Counted from the first letter of the stretch, positions 1 through 8,274 are shown. The stretch is 64,000 nt of DNA from Acidobacteriota bacterium (GCA_019639175.1 JAHBSK010000001.1:372001-436000); one strand, 5' to 3'. Numbers and translations: made by a program. The notes: a model not told the origin generated them from the letters alone.

Positions 1-23
1 AAACGCTTTCAAAAGGAGAAACG

Positions 24-68
24 ATGGAAATGACCTTCAGCTTTACAGAAGACACGAAAAGAGGATGA
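24..68 (+). CDS. possible 14-residue leader peptide
   Basis: A short reading frame of 14 codons plus stop is preceded by a good Shine-Dalgarno sequence (AAAAGGAGA, about 5 bases before the ATG). It ends about 60 bases before the next gene. It could be a small leader peptide or the remnant of a gene end. No family can be recognised, and the only support is the ribosome binding site. Confidence 0.25.
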   Translation: MEMTFSFTEDTKRG

Positions 69-128
69 TCGACACCCGATCGTTCCAATTTGCATTAACA
101 GAACCTTATAAACAAAAGGAGATCACCA

Positions 129-1265
129 ATGAAAATATTAGCAAGTTTGCTTTTTGTCGTCGGACTGTTCGCCTTCAGCGCGCAGACGGCTCAGGCCCAG
201 TGTGATACCAATTCGATGACACCGATAAGGTGCGGCTACTATAATCAGGGCTATCAGGACGGTGCCAATGACGCCAGCGAGGGAAGAAGCCGAAACTATA
301 AAAGACACAGCAGCAAGTACACTCGTACGTACGAAAATGACTTTCGTGACGGCTATAATGCCGGATTTGACACAAGGCCTTCGTTTGGCCGATGGACGAC
401 AGCCCAGCGAACGGCGTACGGGACCGGCTACAACGTCGGCGCCAACGACCGCTTTATGTCGCGCGGCCGGACGCCCGAGGCTCAGCAGGGAAGACAGAAC
501 GCGGCGGTTCGCCCATATTACGTTCAAGGGTATATGGACGGCTACGAAGGTATTCCGCGCCGATATGATTTTCCGATAGGCCAGTATCCGGGAAATCCCG
601 GTTATCCCGGCAACCCGGGTTATCCGGGCAATCCCGGATTTCCGGGCGGAACGACCACCGGGACCGCAACGTGGTCAGGACGTGTTGATAAAACTGCAAA
701 TGTGATTATCAGTGGAAACACCATTCGTGCTGTTGATGTAAGCAATACGGGCCTGACCACGACGCAGCAGTTTGTCAACGGCACGCTTCCGCGGCGGGCG
801 GCAAACGTGACGGTGCGCAAGGCCGACGGCCGTGGCACGGTACGCGTTCTGGAACAGCCGAACAGCAGAAATAATTTTCAGGCCGTCATCAGGATCGAAG
901 ATCCGCGTGGCGGGGCCGACAATTATCGCATTGAGGTCAGTTGGCAGGGAAGCACCGCGATAGAGCCGTATCAGCGCGGCAGCGTATCATGGTCCGGCAG
1001 GGTTGACCACAGAGTGTATCTGTATATTTCCGGCAGAGACGTGTTTCCGCAGGTCATAGAAGGAAGCGCGGTGCAAAATGCTCGCTTTAATTTCACCGGC
1101 GCACTGGCACGTCGCCCCGGCAGTGTTACTGTCAGAAAGCGTGACGGACGCGGGGAAGTAAGAGTGTTCCAGCAGCCCTCGGCTTCAAATGATTACATGG
1201 CTGTCATAGAGATCTATGACGACAAAGGCGGTGCCGATAACTATCGGATAGATGTCAGTTGGTAG
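129..1265 (+). CDS. secreted repeat protein with GY/D-rich, Pro-Gly and duplicated beta-type domains
   Basis: The protein has 378 residues. A signal peptide covers about residues 1-23 and ends in AQA. Residues about 35-145 carry four loose copies of a GY-x-x-G-x-D pattern, such as GYQDGAND and GYNAGFD. Residues about 150-175 form a short proline-glycine tract of NPGYPG units. The C-terminal half is a tandem duplication: about residues 182-275 and 287-378 both start WSGRVD and end GGADNYRI-VSW. A strong Shine-Dalgarno (AAAGGAGATC) fixes the start. It is followed by an intrinsic terminator, so it is probably transcribed alone. The domains suggest an extracellular or envelope structural protein; no function can be named. 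Confidence 0.8.
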   Translation: MKILASLLFVVGLFAFSAQTAQAQCDTNSMTPIRCGYYNQGYQDGANDASEGRSRNYKRHSSKYTRTYENDFRDGYNAGFDTRPSFGRWTTAQRTAYGTGYNVGANDRFMSRGRTPEAQQGRQNAAVRPYYVQGYMDGYEGIPRRYDFPIGQYPGNPGYPGNPGYPGNPGFPGGTTTGTATWSGRVDKTANVIISGNTIRAVDVSNTGLTTTQQFVNGTLPRRAANVTVRKADGRGTVRVLEQPNSRNNFQAVIRIEDPRGGADNYRIEVSWQGSTAIEPYQRGSVSWSGRVDHRVYLYISGRDVFPQVIEGSAVQNARFNFTGALARRPGSVTVRKRDGRGEVRVFQQPSASNDYMAVIEIYDDKGGADNYRIDVSW

Positions 1266-1290
1266 TTTGGCGTATCCAGGTAACCTGAAG

Positions 1291-1320
1291 GAAAGCGGTC
1301 CTGTCATCGGGCCGCTTTTT
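1291..1320 (+). terminator. intrinsic terminator of the secreted repeat protein gene
   Basis: An inverted repeat AAAGCGG...CCGCTTT is followed by a run of T, 26 bases after the stop codon. The T tract overlaps the last bases of the convergent trmB gene. Confidence 0.8.
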
Positions 1321-1942
1321 ATATTACGTTCCACATTGCCCGATATACAGGCAGGCCTTTTTCTTCCACGGCGTTCTCGCGTTCTGTCTTCACGGGAAAA
1401 GGATTTTTATCTATTTCAATCTCGTTAAAACGTTCATTTTTTCTAAAAATGTCAAACATCTCTTCGGCAAGAAATTCTATATCCGTTTGAACGAATATGC
1501 GTGCATTTGGTGCTGCAGCGGCAACTAACGCCGCAACCAGTTCGGGTGTGACCATGCGCCGCTTTGAGTGTTTCTTCTTGAACCAGGGGTCGGGAAACTG
1601 GATGGTCACGGTCTGAAGCACTCCGGCGGGTATCTTTTCCAGCAGGCGGCTGAGCCACAACATTGCGTTGCAAAAGGAATAGTGCAGATTACCGAGGCCG
1701 CGTTCCTCAGCCAGCCTGTTCGCTTCTTTGACCAGAGCTTCGCGTATCTCCACACCGATAAAGTTTTGGTTCGGTTCCAACTCTGCCATTTTCAAAAGAA
1801 AACGTCCGCGAGCGCAGCCCAGATCAAGGTGAAGCGGAAGTGTCGGATCGGAAAATATACTGTGCAGATCAAGCGGTTCGGGAGCCTGGCGAAAATAAGG
1901 AGCAAGCGGATTGACGTGCTGATGAACTCGGACTCTGGCCAT
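1319..1942 (-). CDS. trmB: tRNA (guanine-46-N7)-methyltransferase
   Basis: TrmB uses SAM to methylate G46 in the variable loop of tRNAs. The 207-residue protein has the SAM-binding stretch LDLGCARGRFL near residue 40, and the family signature FPDPWFKKKHSKRR in the middle. It ends with the conserved aromatic tail (PVYRAMW). The length is normal for the family. It is the last gene of a minus-strand run with the rhomboid protease gene, whose stop lies 9 bases before this start, so the two are likely co-transcribed. Confidence 0.93.
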   Translation of the reverse strand: MARVRVHQHVNPLAPYFRQAPEPLDLHSIFSDPTLPLHLDLGCARGRFLLKMAELEPNQNFIGVEIREALVKEANRLAEERGLGNLHYSFCNAMLWLSRLLEKIPAGVLQTVTIQFPDPWFKKKHSKRRMVTPELVAALVAAAAPNARIFVQTDIEFLAEEMFDIFRKNERFNEIEIDKNPFPVKTERENAVEEKGLPVYRAMWNVI

Positions 1943-1951
1943 ATCAAAGGT

Positions 1952-2701
1952 CTAGTTTATCGCGGTAATGATCAGATAAACACTCAGGAGCGATGCTGCG
2001 ATGAAGATACCCAAAGATGCCATGCCCGCTCCCTGTGCTGCGGGGCCTGTTTCACGCGGGTCTTTATAAACATCTGAAGGTATCTGAAAATACGCGTAAA
2101 CGGCTCCCGCAAGGAGGCCGCCGATGTGGCCGTAATTGTCCACCACGTCATACAGGATCAGTCCGAAAACCAGTATGAAGCCGATGTTCATCATCAGGCT
2201 CTTTCGGAACTGCGGCGAGACGAACTGCCGGCGGCGAAAGGCATAGACCGCAAGGTAGCCGACCAGAGCGATGATGCCGCCTGACGCGCCGACGGACGGC
2301 ACATCGGGCAGGAACAGAAGGCTCAGAACATTTCCGCAGATGCCGCCGAGCAGAAACACTATCGCGAGGTGCGAACCGCTCGACAAAAACTCAAAAAGCC
2401 TGCCGAAACTGAAAAATGCGTAGGTGTTCAGAAGAAAATGAAGCAAGAATCCGTGGGCCGTCATTCCGGTCAAAATTCTCCAGTATTCATCGCCGTAACG
2501 AAAAGCGTTCTTGTCAAAAGCCACTCGTGAATTGGACAGGTCAAAGCCCGCGAACATCTGAACCAAAACAACCAGAATAAGACAGCCTATCAGAACACAC
2601 GTATAATACGGTGTTCCAAAACCAACCTGAGCTTGCGGAACTTCCTGCTCACCGGCGAGGTCGTTCTCAGTTTCTGTCTTTTCCAGATATTCCAATGACA
2701 A
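1952..2701 (-). CDS. rhomboid family intramembrane serine protease
   Basis: Rhomboids cleave transmembrane segments of other membrane proteins within the bilayer. This 249-residue protein has a soluble N-terminus of about 30 residues and about six to seven hydrophobic segments. The catalytic dyad can be seen: Ser140 in GASGG and His192 in YGHIGG. The upstream H88-x3-N92 element of the oxyanion region is also present. The substrate cannot be predicted. It lies between fabG and trmB on the same strand. Confidence 0.9.
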   Translation of the reverse strand: MSLEYLEKTETENDLAGEQEVPQAQVGFGTPYYTCVLIGCLILVVLVQMFAGFDLSNSRVAFDKNAFRYGDEYWRILTGMTAHGFLLHFLLNTYAFFSFGRLFEFLSSGSHLAIVFLLGGICGNVLSLLFLPDVPSVGASGGIIALVGYLAVYAFRRRQFVSPQFRKSLMMNIGFILVFGLILYDVVDNYGHIGGLLAGAVYAYFQIPSDVYKDPRETGPAAQGAGMASLGIFIAASLLSVYLIITAIN

Positions 2702-2752
2702 TTTGCTCTCCTTCTGCCGTCTGACGTGTCAAAACATCGGCATCACTCTTTT

Positions 2753-3508
2753 TTACATAGCCAAACCGCCGTCGGGCTGGACGACCTGCCCCGTAAGATA
2801 ACGGGCAGAATCAGAGAGCATGAAGCAGGCGATCTCGGCCACTTCCTGAACATTGCCGAGCCGTCCCAATGGGATCGAGGCAAGTATCTTCTCGCGATAT
2901 TCGGCGTTCATTTCCGATGCCATCTCGGTTTCGATCAAGCCGAGTGCGAGAGCGTTGACGGTGATCTTTCGGCTGGCAACCTCTTTTGCCAGGGATTTGG
3001 TCAGGCCGATCATGCCTGCCTTTGACGCGGAATAATTTGACTGGCCGAGCATTCCGACAACGCCCGAGATGGATGCGATGTTCAGGATCGAAGCTCCGTT
3101 CTCGTTCTTCATCATTGGCCTGATCGCCGCTTTTGAAAAATTCCAGGCGCCTTTGAGGTTGGTGTCTATTACCGCATCCCAGTCTTCTTCCTTCATCCTA
3201 AGAATGAGCTGATCGCGGGTGATGCCCGCGTTGTTCACCAGATAACTCAGCGAACCGAATTCGGCAACCGTCTGTTTTACAAAATCCGCCGACGCCTCCG
3301 TATTAGCGACATCACATTGAGCCGCAAAAGCTTTCACGCCCAGCGCTTCGACCTCGCCTTTGAGCTTTTCAGCTTCTTCGGCGCTTTTTGAATAATTGAA
3401 CGCAATATTGCATCCGTTCTTCGCAAGCTCCAATACGATAGCTTTTCCTATTCCTCGTGTCCCGCCTGTAATGATGGCCGAACGGCCCTCAAATTGCTTA
3501 TCGTTCAT
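2753..3508 (-). CDS. fabG: 3-oxoacyl-ACP reductase / SDR family
   Basis: This is a classical short-chain dehydrogenase of 251 residues. The NADPH-binding TGGTRGIG lies at residues 14-21, the NNAG motif starts at residue 92, and the catalytic Ser146, Tyr159 and Lys163 (YSASK) are in place. The C-terminal TGQVVQPDGG is typical of FabG, which reduces beta-ketoacyl-ACP in fatty acid elongation. There is no acpP or fabD beside it, so a different SDR substrate is possible, but sequence features favour FabG. Confidence 0.85.
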   Translation of the reverse strand: MNDKQFEGRSAIITGGTRGIGKAIVLELAKNGCNIAFNYSKSAEEAEKLKGEVEALGVKAFAAQCDVANTEASADFVKQTVAEFGSLSYLVNNAGITRDQLILRMKEEDWDAVIDTNLKGAWNFSKAAIRPMMKNENGASILNIASISGVVGMLGQSNYSASKAGMIGLTKSLAKEVASRKITVNALALGLIETEMASEMNAEYREKILASIPLGRLGNVQEVAEIACFMLSDSARYLTGQVVQPDGGLAM

Positions 3509-3643
3509 TATTTTATATTCGCTTGTTTTTCGGTCATTGTGAAATAGCAGGGTGAACTTTTATAAATTATGAGAGCCATATGAAATAATTCTAGACTTTG
3601 CCTGGGTCATAGATTTGCTATAATTGTTTTGGGATAAACGGCC

Positions 3644-3832
3644 ATGAAGAAGAAACCAACTCACGATCAAAATGGTAACGGGCTTCGTGATTATTCACAT
3701 CTGCCGCGTGCAAAAGATTTTCAAAAACCTGAAAAGCTGACGCAACTTCAGAAGGAACATAAGAAGATCGCGCGTGAAGCACTGGAAGCGTTGGAAAAAG
3801 AAGAGAAAAAATATGGCATATCCGTTGCTTGA
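3644..3832 (+). CDS. probable antitoxin of a VapBC-like pair
   Basis: A 62-residue, highly charged, lysine-rich protein with no recognisable catalytic motif. It overlaps the start of the downstream PIN-domain gene by 20 bases, an arrangement typical of type II toxin-antitoxin pairs. The C-terminal half is predicted to be helical (EKLTQLQKEHKKIAREALEALEKEEKK) and could wrap the toxin. No DNA-binding fold is obvious. The role is inferred from size and neighbour. Confidence 0.55.
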   Translation: MKKKPTHDQNGNGLRDYSHLPRAKDFQKPEKLTQLQKEHKKIAREALEALEKEEKKYGISVA

Positions 3833-4231
3833 TACTTCGGTCTTTTCCACCTACAAAAAGCAAATTGATGAAAATCTGGAAACTTTTCATTTTTCGATAG
3901 TTGTTTTTTATGAACTGATGGCTTCCCTTATTGATGCGTCAACACTTCAAAAATACGAAAAATGGCTGGCCGTCCTGGCAAAGAATGAAAAATTATTGAT
4001 TCCTGAAAAACCGATTGGATAGAAGCCTCAAAAGCAATTCGGCGACTGCGGCATCAAAACCTCATCAACAAAAATCTCTCGCCGACCTCTTTGCAGAATG
4101 ATGCTTTGATTGCGCGTTCTGCCGCAATGCACAAATGCTTTGTAGTGACCGACAACATCCGTGATTATTCATTACTGCAAAGAGTCATGCCAAAGCTGGA
4201 TGTCATTCCTGCTGAGGCATTTTTCAGTTAG
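3813..4231 (+). pseudogene. PIN-domain (VapC-like) toxin, frameshifted
   Basis: The reading frame starts MAYPLLDTSVFSTY, the usual PIN-domain opening with the first metal-binding Asp. It runs to a stop at about 4020 after PEKPIG. The rest of the domain continues in the next frame from about 4010 (DWIEASKAIRRLRHQN) through ARSAAMHKCFVVTDNIRDY to a stop at 4229-4231. That part contains the late acidic residues expected of a PIN ribonuclease. One missing base in the A-run at about 4004-4009 explains the break; restoring it gives PEKTDWIEA. The toxin is either inactivated or a sequencing error lies here. The antitoxin gene upstream is intact. Confidence 0.75.
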
Positions 4232-4243
4232 GGGATTGCAGGA

Positions 4244-4867
4244 TCAGGTTCCTTCTGCGTCAGTTTCGTTATTTTCCTCATCGGCTGAGGCAAATTCAAC
4301 ACGGTCGTAGATCTCGGACAAAGGCACTTCGCAGTTTATTGACGGGATTCGTAAAACATCCTCAATGCCGTCGAACGCATTATGCACCCAGCGTCCGTCC
4401 GATACTTTTTCGTGATGTTCGATAAAAGGCGAATCCTGATAGATCAAAATATAGTCGGTCAGGCTCGGTATCTCTTTGCGGTAGCGGAAAAATTTCTTCG
4501 TCTGGTCGTATCGCTGGGCTGAGGATGAAAGCAATTTAATAATCGCCTTTGGGTTGAGCAGAACGTCTCTTTGCTTATCGTGAAAAACAGGCTCGCCGCA
4601 CACTATCGACAGGTCGGGATAGGCGAACATGCCCTTGCTCTCGGCACGCACCTTCATATTGGGTGATAGGGCCTCACATTTGTTGCCTTTGAGAGCAAGG
4701 CTTATCTCACGTGCTATGTTCACACATATTCGGCTGTGTGCCAGGCTTTCGCCTGCGATCTCGTATATCTCGCCGCCAACGTATTCGTGCCGTACGTCAG
4801 ATGCCCGTTCAAATTCGGGATATTCGTCGGGAGTGTAAAGCGCCGTCTTTTTTAGTGCCAGTCCCAT
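4244..4867 (-). CDS. Uma2 family (DUF820) nuclease-like protein, active-site residue altered
   Basis: The protein has 207 residues and the Uma2/DUF820 layout: N-terminal TPDEYPEFE, a central YPDLSIVCGEP, and the block ending IPSLTDYILIY. The family adopts a restriction-endonuclease-like fold. Its usual catalytic string IIEVLSPST reads IIKLLSSSA here, so the expected acidic residue is a lysine. The second Uma2 gene in this window (39604-40215) keeps it. This copy may be catalytically dead. The function of the family in cells is poorly known, and there is no obvious partner gene. Confidence 0.85.
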   Translation of the reverse strand: MGLALKKTALYTPDEYPEFERASDVRHEYVGGEIYEIAGESLAHSRICVNIAREISLALKGNKCEALSPNMKVRAESKGMFAYPDLSIVCGEPVFHDKQRDVLLNPKAIIKLLSSSAQRYDQTKKFFRYRKEIPSLTDYILIYQDSPFIEHHEKVSDGRWVHNAFDGIEDVLRIPSINCEVPLSEIYDRVEFASADEENNETDAEGT

Positions 4868-4894
4868 AATGCATATTTTACCACAGTTTGTGGG

Positions 4895-5617
4895 CTAGAT
4901 ATTCAGAACATTACGCTGTATCTGGAACAATTCATTTATGCCTTTTTCCGCCAGAGCCAGCATTTCGTCCATCTGATCTCTGGAGAAAGGCTCGCGTTCG
5001 GCGGTTCCCTGTATTTCGATAAATTTTCCTGCGCCGGTGCAGACGATGTTCATATCAACCTCGGCCTCGGAATCTTCGGCGTAGGCAAGGTCGAGTATCG
5101 TTGTTCCGTCCATTACGCCGACGCTGACCGCCGCGACCTCGCTCAAAAGCGGTGACGATTTGACGGTGCCTTGTTTGAGCAATTTTCGGCACGCCAGCGC
5201 AAGAGCAACGTAAGCTCCGGTTATTGAGGCACAGCGCGTTCCGCCATCTGCCTGTATCACGTCGCAATCAAGAATTATCTGCCGTTCGCCAAGCAGCTTT
5301 GTATCGACAACGGCCCGCAGGCTGCGGCCTATCAGGCGTTGTATCTCCTGCGTTCTGCCGGACGGCCCGCGTTGGGCCTCGCGCTGTGTTCTGGTGTTTG
5401 TTGCACGCGGAAGCATGGCATATTCCGCTGTCACCCAGCCGACGCCTTTATTGCGTAAGAAAAGCGGCACGCGGTCCTCGACAGAAGCCGTGCAGATCAC
5501 TTTTGTCCCGCCGAATTCTATCAGCGCCGAGCCTTCGGCATACGGAGAGATGTTCGGGGTTATCTTTACGTTCCGCAACTGGTCAACGGAGCGGTTGTCT
5601 GGTCGTGAAAAGGTCAT
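4895..5617 (-). CDS. rph: ribonuclease PH
   Basis: RNase PH is a phosphorolytic 3'-5' exoribonuclease that trims tRNA 3' ends. The 240-residue protein has the family opening [12 protein letters not shown], the conserved [31 protein letters not shown] block that binds phosphate and RNA, and the [23 protein letters not shown] block. It is full length. It follows murI on the minus strand after a 93-base spacer rich in inverted repeats. Confidence 0.95.
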   Translation of the reverse strand: MTFSRPDNRSVDQLRNVKITPNISPYAEGSALIEFGGTKVICTASVEDRVPLFLRNKGVGWVTAEYAMLPRATNTRTQREAQRGPSGRTQEIQRLIGRSLRAVVDTKLLGERQIILDCDVIQADGGTRCASITGAYVALALACRKLLKQGTVKSSPLLSEVAAVSVGVMDGTTILDLAYAEDSEAEVDMNIVCTGAGKFIEIQGTAEREPFSRDQMDEMLALAEKGINELFQIQRNVLNI

Positions 5618-5640
5618 AAAAGTAAAAAGGCGAAAAAGTT

Positions 5641-5714
5641 TTAAAAGTGAAAGGGTTTAAAAGTTTAGATGTGAAAAGGCTCTCTTTTTCGCCGGAGTGC
5701 TTTTTCACTTTTAA
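5641..5714. repeat. overlapping inverted repeats between murI and rph
   Basis: TTAAAAGTGAAA at 5641-5652 has an exact 12-base inverted copy at 5703-5714. Nested within it, GTGAAAAGGC at 5671-5680 pairs with GCTTTTTCAC at 5699-5708 with one mismatch. The two hairpins share the right-hand arm and cannot form together. The spacer is A/T-rich with several AAAAGT units. It may act as an attenuator or processing site in a murI-rph transcript, or simply be a slippage-prone sequence. Confidence 0.5.
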
Positions 5715-6592
5715 CCTTTCATATTATCGCTGCCGTAAACTTCTACGGCCTCGAGCTTTGTCGGCTTCATGCCAAGGAACCGTTCGGCAACATTGCCAAA
5801 GCGCTCGGTGGCGTCGGTCACAAAAAAATGATCCAGATCGTCGCAAAGCCGTCGCGAACCGGAAACGATGTTACGGTTATCAAGGGCTTTATCACGCAAA
5901 AGATCCACCACCTCGTCCGCCGTGGCCTCGCCGGAATCAACTAGCTTAACATTTTCGCCCACCGTTTGTTGAATGACCTCTTTAAGGATCGGATAGTGGG
6001 TACAGCCCAATACAATGGCGTCCGGTTTGAAATCATCAAAGGCCGCAAGATACTTTTTTGCGATGGAAAAGGTTTCCGGGGCATCGGTCCAGCCTTCCTC
6101 GGCCAGCGGCACAAAAAGCGGACATGCTTTTTGAAGTATCTCCGCTTTATCACACGCGTCAAGGATCCTGTCAGCGTAGGCATTGCTCGCCACCGTTGCT
6201 TCGGTTGCGATAACGCCGATACGCGGGGTTTCGCAGCCGGCTATCTCAACCGCCTTTCGCCCGCCGGGGCCGATGACGCCGACAACGTCAAGGCCGATCT
6301 TGGCGCGTACTTGCGGAAGTGCCAAAGCCGACGCCGTGTTACACGCCACAACCAGCAGCTTTATGCCAAAAGACGCCAAAAACTGTGCATTTTCCAAAGC
6401 ATATCGCTCAACCGTCGCCAGCGATTTTGTGCCGTAAGGCACACGCGCCGTGTCGCCCAGGTAAACAAAACGCTCATTCGGCAAACGGTCGTGAAGTGCG
6501 CGATAGACCGTCAGGCCGCCAACACCCGAATCGAAGATACCGATTGGCAGCGATGCCAGATCGGCCTTCTCTTTTGTATCCATCGCATTCAT
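5711..6592 (-). CDS. murI: glutamate racemase
   Basis: MurI makes D-glutamate for peptidoglycan. The 293-residue protein has the N-terminal GIFDSGVGGLTVYRAL with the catalytic-site Asp, the PYGTKS motif, and the two catalytic cysteines in VVACNTASA and VLGCTHYP. It is a little longer than the 260-270 residue norm because of a short C-terminal extension (FLGMKPTKLEAVEVYG). It is transcribed ahead of rph. Confidence 0.94.
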   Translation of the reverse strand: MNAMDTKEKADLASLPIGIFDSGVGGLTVYRALHDRLPNERFVYLGDTARVPYGTKSLATVERYALENAQFLASFGIKLLVVACNTASALALPQVRAKIGLDVVGVIGPGGRKAVEIAGCETPRIGVIATEATVASNAYADRILDACDKAEILQKACPLFVPLAEEGWTDAPETFSIAKKYLAAFDDFKPDAIVLGCTHYPILKEVIQQTVGENVKLVDSGEATADEVVDLLRDKALDNRNIVSGSRRLCDDLDHFFVTDATERFGNVAERFLGMKPTKLEAVEVYGSDNMKG

Positions 6593-6639
6593 TGAAAGAA
6601 ATGAGAATAGGTTTCGCCGAGTTCATTGTCAACGCTCCG

Positions 6640-6756
6640 AAGTGACTCACTAAAAATCTACTCGAAAGGCATACGTTGCCTCACGAAGAAAATCTACTCG
6701 AAATAAAATTGCTCTTTCGCAGAATGCGGGACAGGATCCCGCCTTGAGTTTTTTAT
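6640..6756 (+). ncRNA. candidate small RNA with tandem 15-mer and intrinsic terminator
   Basis: There is no gene here, but the stretch is structured. AAAATCTACTCGAAA occurs exactly at 6653-6667 and 6689-6703, and between the copies lies a small hairpin (GGCATACGTTGCC). An intrinsic terminator at 6726-6756 ends it, with no plus-strand coding gene upstream to terminate. This fits a short non-coding transcript reading rightwards. No known RNA family is recognised, and the promoter could not be identified. Confidence 0.35.
6726..6756 (+). terminator. intrinsic terminator split by IS insertion
   Basis: The stem GCGGGA/TCCCGC (6726-6731, 6737-6742) has a CAGGA loop and is followed by CTTGAGTTTTTTAT. 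The T tract is the same 17 bases that are duplicated on either side of the insertion sequence, so the element landed exactly in the terminator tail. Confidence 0.7.
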
Positions 6757-8274
6757 GTTAAGCGCAAATGAAGATGTCCGGTTTTATTAGCACATTAGAT
6801 GTCCGCTTTTGGTTTTTTTCTTTTTATATTTTCTTAAGTTAGATAGCCGCAGAAGCTGTGGGAATGTGGGAAAGTCGGCTTTGCGACTTTTCCAAGCGAT
6901 TGAGGGAATGTGGGAAATCGTTTTTTGATTTTCCACATTTCCTCATGAGCGGCATTTCCACAGCTTTCTTAACTTTCTCAGCTTTCTCTTTCGCTATTTT
7001 CATTTTCTGTTTTTTCAGTGTCTGGCCGTCGGGGGCAAAGCGTCCGATCTCGTGCGGCCCGAAGCCGATGCTTATCGTGTCGTCGAGGTGTCGATGCACC
7101 GTCACCTGGCAGCCTTCCATCGAGCCGCGCCACGACTGCTTTTCGATCTGCAGGATCATTCCCTTGTAGCTGACCGTGTTGTCGCGGTTGACGGTCCGCT
7201 CCGTATGGATCGAGAAGACCCGGTCGAGGTCGTCTCTCGTGCACGGCACAAACGCCGACACTTCCGGCTCGGACGCACTCACGGTAAATCTTCGGTTGAA
7301 CTCCCCGATATAGCTCTGTTTCAAAAATCGGTTCGCTTCTTCGACCGTCGTTATCCCTTTAAGCCGCAGCTCCTGCGGCAGTCTCCCCTGCCATGTCCGA
7401 AAACTCCTCTCGCTTCTTCCTCTGGCCTGCGGAGAATATGCCGCGATCATCCTTATGCCCAGTTCTCTCAAAGCTCGCCCGAACTGCGTCAAAGCCTGCT
7501 TATCCACAGGCTCTCCCGCCTTTGGCGTTGTCCAAAAATGACTCCCGCGATCAGAATACAGGGTGCAGAACACTCCCTGCTTTTCTATCACTTCCCGTAT
7601 CGCCGCCATGCACGTTGCCGTCGATTCCTCATCCACAAGCTGTGCGTAATAGATCTCGCTCGTCGCGTCGTCCATCACCACGATCAGATCATACCGCCGC
7701 CCGTCCCCGGCCAGCCATCTATGCTCCGATCCATCGATATGCAGCATCATCCCTCGCACTGCCTTCCGCTCCCGCCTCTTCCGGTGCTTCTTTCGCGGCC
7801 GCTTTTTCGCCACCAGCCCCGACTCCTGCAGCAGATTCCTTACCCACGTGTAGCTGATCGTCATCGAATGCTCTTCCTCTAGCTTCTCGTGAAAATGCCG
7901 CACGTTGAAGTCATAATACTGCTCCCGATACAGCCGCAGCACTTCCTCCACCACCTCCACCGCTATCCGTCTCGGACTCACCTTCCCCATCCGCCCGTCA
8001 AACAGCCCCTCAAACCCATACTCCTCATATTTCTCCCGCAACCGCCTCAAGTGCCTCGCACTATACCCCAATATCTCCGCTGCCTCGATCCAACTGATCT
8101 TCTTCGCATACGCCCTCAATATTATTTCCTGTCGTTTCATCGCCCGCTCCACCGCGGCCTTTCTGTAGAGTCTCGTCATTCTCCGATTCTCTACTACCGC
8201 TCGCTTACCGGACATCTAACTTGCGCTTCTTACCGGACATATTATGTGCTAACTACACGCCTTGAGTTTTTTAT
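6740..8274 (-). mobile_element. ISNCY/IS1202-like insertion sequence with 17-bp target duplication
   Basis: The element spans about 6757-8257 and is about 1.5 kb. It is flanked by exact 17-base direct repeats, CGCCTTGAGTTTTTTAT, at 6740-6756 and 8258-8274. Each end carries two copies of an (A)TGTCCGG/C-containing repeat pointing inward: left at about 6773-6781 and 6799-6805, right at about 8233-8240 and 8208-8215. The innermost right copy contains the transposase start codon. The ends are otherwise imperfect (GTTAAGCGCAAA on the left, GTTAGCACATAA on the right). Long target duplications are a known trait of IS1202-type elements. The exact element boundaries are uncertain by a few bases. Confidence 0.85.
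6839..8215 (-). CDS. ISNCY family (IS1202-like) DDE transposase
   Basis: The 458-residue protein has an N-terminal helix-turn-helix (about residues 38-65, ISWIEAAEILGYSARHLRRL) and a basic linker (about 135-153). An integrase-type catalytic core carries the DDE triad Asp161 (HIDGSEHRW), Asp222 (YSDRGSHF) and Glu269 (GRSERSF). A lysine-rich tail follows. It fills the IS and appears intact, so the element may still be mobile. The start ATGTCCGGTAAG lies within one of the end repeats, which could couple transposase binding with its own expression. Confidence 0.92.
   Translation of the reverse strand: MSGKRAVVENRRMTRLYRKAAVERAMKRQEIILRAYAKKISWIEAAEILGYSARHLRRLREKYEEYGFEGLFDGRMGKVSPRRIAVEVVEEVLRLYREQYYDFNVRHFHEKLEEEHSMTISYTWVRNLLQESGLVAKKRPRKKHRKRRERKAVRGMMLHIDGSEHRWLAGDGRRYDLIVVMDDATSEIYYAQLVDEESTATCMAAIREVIEKQGVFCTLYSDRGSHFWTTPKAGEPVDKQALTQFGRALRELGIRMIAAYSPQARGRSERSFRTWQGRLPQELRLKGITTVEEANRFLKQSYIGEFNRRFTVSASEPEVSAFVPCTRDDLDRVFSIHTERTVNRDNTVSYKGMILQIEKQSWRGSMEGCQVTVHRHLDDTISIGFGPHEIGRFAPDGQTLKKQKMKIAKEKAEKVKKAVEMPLMRKCGKSKNDFPHSLNRLEKSQSRLSHIPTASAAI

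Noticed and set aside
6748..6766. dif/XerD-like sequence TTATGTTAAG at the left IS junction
   Set aside because: Only one half-site matches, it straddles the junction between target and element, and the uninterrupted site on the right side (TTATTGATTTT) does not match, so it is chance.
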